From Lepiota brunneoincarnata (taxonomy: Eukaryota; Basidiomycota; Agaricomycetes; Agaricales; Agaricaceae): 64,000 nucleotides of DNA. A program made the position numbers and the translations under genes. The notes under the pieces were generated by a model, which saw only the letters and a program-made list of their open reading frames with translations, did not search any database and was not told where the DNA came from. The stretch covers positions 682,001 to 746,000 of the forward strand of contig JAEBUN010000019.1 of NCBI GenBank assembly GCA_023014365.1, read 5' to 3'. Position 1 is the first letter of the stretch, and every line of letters starts with the position of its first letter. Below, piece by piece: positions 60,067 through 64,000 of the stretch.

Positions 60067-61016
60067 CTGATTCCAAGTTTCCGATGAATCTGAAGGCCTG
60101 GAAATATAACAGCACCAGCAACATCCTAGTACAGACTCAAATAGGGAGATAGTTGTATTCTCAGTCTTAATTTCCTGTGAACCGGAACTGTACTATGAAA
60201 TGGGAGTTTGTGAGTACCACGGTGGGACATCCAGTAGGGGAGAGGCCCAAACCAGCAGGCGGTTGACTTGACGTAAGGATTTGAAGACGGAGATCCAGTA
60301 AACTAACCGGAATTTTTTTATCACCAGTGGATGAATCTAACGTGGAGCGATCTCCCAGGCCGGCGGACCCGGCTATGTACTGTACCTTAATATATATGTG
60401 CGGAAAACGCAATCCAAGCTAAGGACAGGGCCTGATCTTAGGCTGCCCACACCGAGACAATCGAAACCAGACACAACACATTCGGCTGGCCCCCGGTGTC
60501 TTGAGGGGAACAGCAGGAGTGGAAATTCACCACCACCACCGCCACCACCGCCACCAGTTGACGTGGGCCTGGCGCACCGCCCGCCTACTTTTCATTGCGC
60601 GACACTAAGCACGTACTTTATCTCGGATTTTCGATCACTAGATTCATTTTGATTGGTCCTCCTGCCACGATCCACCACTTTCGCTATCAAATAGAGGACA
60701 GGGGACTTGGGACTTGGAACGCTCGGCCAGGTGTCTCGATTGAGTCACGGATAGCGCTCATTATTCAAAGTCCAGCGCTCAGCATTTAAAGTCCGATCTG
60801 GAGAGAAGGGAATGGTGATAGAATGGACAGGAGCAATCGTATATCCACTGAGTTACCATTAGTCAACATACTTTCCGGCATTCAGGGCCAAGCAGAGTAG
60901 TACCTAAAGTAGTGCCTGTTCAGGTGAGGTGCGACCCTATAACTGTGCGCATTTAATACCTGACCTACGGGTTCATCGGCTTCTCGGTCACCTCATCCCT
61001 CCCCAATCTCCTCGTT
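60067..61016 (+). pseudogene. Gap with a relic of the RING gene 3' end, plus strand
   Basis: At about 60,498-60,560 the sequence gtcttgaggggaac, ggagtggaaattca, a CCACCACCG repeat and ccagttgacgt follows the sense strand of the RING gene end (FLRGISFNNRGGNP, poly-Pro, ADV). At about 60,240-60,285 the unit boundary block with aaaccagcaggcggttgac occurs. So the plus-strand array contains the same scar as the minus-strand one, in the same orientation relative to the P450 genes. Confidence 0.65.
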
Positions 61017-63092
61017 ATGGTTTATGGCGCTTATATAGCTCTTGGGGCCTCGCTGAGTGTCCTGGCCTATTGGCTACGATCACCCAAGCGTTCCCAGCTC
61101 CCACTACCTCCCGGACCAAGAAAACTCCCCTTGATCGGGAATATTCTCGATCTACCCACTGAGTCCCAGTGGCTAACATTCTCCAAGTGGGCCAAAGACT
61201 ATAGTGCGTGTTTGTCATACCCGTTCTCGAGCGCGTTGGCTTCAGCTGTGATTCAGACACAGATATTCTCCATGTCGAGGCCGCTGGAAATTCAATAGTT
61301 ATCCTCCAGTCAGAGGAAGCCGTGAAAGAGCTCCTGGAGAGGAGGTCGGCTATCTATTCTAGTCGGTAAGACTTATTGAACCTGTGACCTTCGTACCCTG
61401 ATCGCCGAGCTCTTAAGGGCGATGTCGAGAGTCATGTCAGAATTGTAGGTACCTTCCTTTTCTAGTTCTGCAATTGACCTACCAGATGTTATCGTAGGGT
61501 CGGATGGGACTGGTCCTTGGCGATGATGCCATACAACGACCTGTGGAAGGAGAGGAGGCGTCTGTTCCAGAAATACATCCATCCCTCCGACCCGTCTCTC
61601 CATCGTTTACACGAAACAGAGAAGCTTCACATCTTCCTCAACCTCTTGCTCACGGAACCCGAGAACTTCATCGCACATATCAGGCAGTGAGTCCGAGCAT
61701 GCAGTTTGACGCACACCCCAGTATCTCACGCATGGCTGCAGTATGGTTGGCGCTATCACGATATCCATGACATATGGCATCAAGGTCAAGCCCACGCACG
61801 ATCCTTATGTAGAGCAGGCGGAACGCACATTTGTCGGAATCTGCGAAGGCCTGGTTCCAGGAGCCTTTCTCGTAGAAACTTTCTATTTCCTCCGCCACAT
61901 CCCTGAAGGATTTCCGGGAACAGGTTGGAAGAACAGGGTCAGGCAATTGCGGCGCGAGATGCTTGACTTTTTGAATTTGCCTTACGATGCTGCACTCGCG
62001 GCAATTGTGCGTAGCCCTCCCTTCTGAGAAGCGGGCTTTCTAAAGTCCCATGTACATTGTAGGCAAATGGGACCTCGACAGATAGCTTCGTGTCACGTTG
62101 CCAGCAAGACTTCAATGAGGGCCGCCTGACTTCAAACGAGCAAAAGGATCGTAAAGGATACGGCTGCACAGGTTTTCGTTGGTACTTTTGATCCTCGCCC
62201 TTGTCCCATCACTATTGCTAACTGAATTTTTGGGTAGCGGGTGCTGACACTACCGTTAGTGTCATCACGACGTTTTTCCTTGCTATCGTTTGCTTCCCCT
62301 GAAGTGTACAAAAAAGCACAAGAGGAAGTTGATCGAGTGCTTGGGGGACGCTTACCGGATCACAGTGATATGGAATGCATGCCTTACCTTAGTGCCCTAT
62401 TGAAGGAAATTCTGAGGTATGTCAAGGATGTGTTGTTTCACATGCTCTACGTTACACGGAGGAGAGTATAGATGGCAACCAATCTTGCCGCTTGGATTCT
62501 ATCATGCAGTAATCCGCGATGATATGTATAAAGGGTATCAAATTCCTGCAAATTCTATCGTGGTACCTAACGTCTGGTGAGACGCCACCATTTCCCCCCT
62601 TCCCGAGCAGCTGTCGATAAATATATCTAGGGCATTGTGCTACGACCCAGTAGAATTCCCTGAGCCAGAAAAGGTCAAACCCGAACGATTCCTCAAGGAT
62701 GGGAAGTTGCATGTTCCAGGCAGGGACCCTTCAGACGTCAATTTCGGGTTCGGTAGGAGGCAAGTAGACTTCTAGTTCCCTCTCGTTCGATGACTTCATA
62801 TTCGGGTAACGCGAATAGAGTGTGCCAAGGTCGACATGTCGCAGAATCGATGGCGTTTTATGTTGCCTCCTCTGTTCTTTCGTTGTTCGATATCACGAAA
62901 GCAGTGGATGCCGATGGAAAGGTGATCGAACCCACATGCGAGTATACTACTGGTTTTGGGAGGTAAGTAAGTGCATGCGGACGATATTGTCGGGCATTGA
63001 CGTGTCCTCAAAGGCAACCCTGTGCCAGTTTCAATGCTCTATCAAGCCACGCTCGGAGGCAGCAGCCAGATTGATTCGCTCCTTGTCGTGAC
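61017..63092 (+). CDS. Cytochrome P450 paralogue 10 (group C), frameshifts as read
   Basis: MVYGAYIALGASLSVLAYWL, SQLPLPPGPRKLPLIGNILD and TESQWLTFSKWAKDY open the protein. DILHVEAAGNSIVILQSEEA, LLERRSAIYSSR, the microexon (AMSRVMSE), VGWDWSLAMMPYNDLWKERR, ITISMTYGIKVKPTHDP, FYFLRHIPEGFPGTGWKNR, SRCQQDFNEGRLTSNEQK, I-helix AGADTTVSVITTFFLA, KEILR, YQIPANSIVVPNVW, PERFLKDGKL, FGFGRR, VCQGRHVAES and RLIRSLS are all recognisable. Breaks lie near 62,150 (an extra base after EQK), near 62,299 (an extra C before EVYKKAQ) and near 63,020-63,030. All are single-base changes next to like bases, so the gene may be intact. Confidence 0.85.
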
Positions 63093-64000
63093 TGATTCCA
63101 CTTCCCCGGTGAATCTGAAATGTAATAGTACCAGCGACATCTTGTCACATACCTAATTACAAACATATGTGTACTCTTGGCCTCGATCTCCTTTAAACTG
63201 ATACTACACAATGAAATGGGTCTCCCATTTGCGCGTCCTGCAGTAGGAAACCCAGCGGAGAAGAGGCCCAAGCCGACCTGACCTAACCTAGCTGCTCCCG
63301 AATATCCTCAAATGCATTAGAATTCGAAGGTGGAAATCCAGAGAATGAGCTAGAAAGAAGTGAGAGTTCCGGTCCCGGCGGAAGATAGTATGACGGATAT
63401 GCGCATGCGCTGGTCGAGGAAGATATTAACGCTTGTAAATGCAAACGGTCACAATTCAGTTTCTAAGCAGATTGGTTGCACAGTTTCTGAAGTTTGCGGA
63501 TTGTGGTTGAGTTTTTTGGATGTTAATAGTATTGCCTTAACACACTTCCTACTGGCTACCCTGTGAACAATCTCCGCTAATGATGACCCCCAGAGGGCCC
63601 AACACTATTCGTCATATAAAATCGCTCGCCACTTGATGCGATGTGATCGTGTTGTTCGTCCTTTTGCAGGGTCATTTTGGGACTTTCCCGGATTGGACCT
63701 CTCCGATATCATATCCCGCTCCTGAAACCCGAGATACATAGCTGCTCCAGACAGATTCATGATCAAGTCCCCCATCCCCCACCTGCAGCATAATCCTTAC
63801 TGGGTAGTATCGTACGCAGCATAGTCACTTGCAACCTCATTGCAAGAGCCGGGACTGTCGACTTGTGGCCCGGTTAATCGGGCCGGAATAATTCGTGAGT
63901 GCGAGAGCGCTCTTCATAGCAACGATACCTCCTACCTTTGAACTTCACACGACGTACGTACGTTACAGGGGATGGTGCTCATTACAAAAATCGAAGTATG
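63093..64000. other. Right-edge region without a recognised gene
   Basis: The 3' flank of paralogue 10 includes, at about 63,255-63,290, the aagaggcccaagccga type boundary block seen in the other gaps. Beyond about 63,350 no gene is recognised. A TATA-like catataaaatcgc at about 63,613 could belong to a gene starting beyond the edge. Confidence 0.35.

Noticed and set aside
18221..63092. P450 array as a CRISPR-like or satellite repeat
   Set aside because: The period is about 2.5-5 kb and the units are protein-coding genes with introns. No short spaced repeats are present.

Overview
The window is nuclear DNA of a basidiomycete fungus, most likely an Agaricomycete mushroom or wood-decay species. 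The genes are split by many short GT-AG introns of about 45-60 bases, the conserved proteins are fungal in type (a fungal-type Csc1 channel, Tlg1 SNARE, RPB11, uL15), and about half the window is a P450 expansion of the kind common in Agaricomycetes. No bacterial operons, rRNA, tRNA or CRISPR were recognised.

Layout. (1) 1-13,000: an edge-truncated gene, a decayed NACHT-type NTPase, histidyl-tRNA synthetase, a small transposon-like MITE, a TetX-like FAD monooxygenase, a histidine phosphatase and a FYVE-RING ubiquitin ligase. (2) 13,695-17,081: a Csc1/OSCA/TMEM63 channel gene. (3) 18,314-42,707: seven tandem cytochrome P450 paralogues on the minus strand, with an inverted, broken copy of the FAD monooxygenase between the third and fourth. 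(4) 43,327-54,900: a conserved island with a mahogunin-like RING ligase, ribosomal protein uL15, RPB11, two membrane or secreted proteins of unknown function, the SNARE Tlg1 and a possible small membrane protein. (5) 55,389-63,092: three more P450 paralogues on the plus strand. So ten related P450 genes flank a housekeeping island as two blocks facing opposite ways.

The main structural result is that most gaps between the P450 genes hold decayed pieces of the RING ligase gene at 43,327-45,415. The repeat unit that was amplified therefore seems to have been a P450 gene plus a truncated RING-ligase gene. The P450 sequences fall by eye into three groups whose order (A A A B B A B, then C C C) suggests repeated unequal exchange. 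With the FAD monooxygenase they could serve oxidation of a natural product or xenobiotic, but no backbone synthase is visible.

Caution on pseudogenes: single-base insertions break the reading frame in several genes that should be intact, including RPB11, Tlg1 and the Csc1 channel. This looks like insertion-type sequencing error, so single frameshifts in P450 or monooxygenase copies are weak evidence of decay. Larger deletions, a CAG-to-TAG stop and a lost start codon are stronger evidence.
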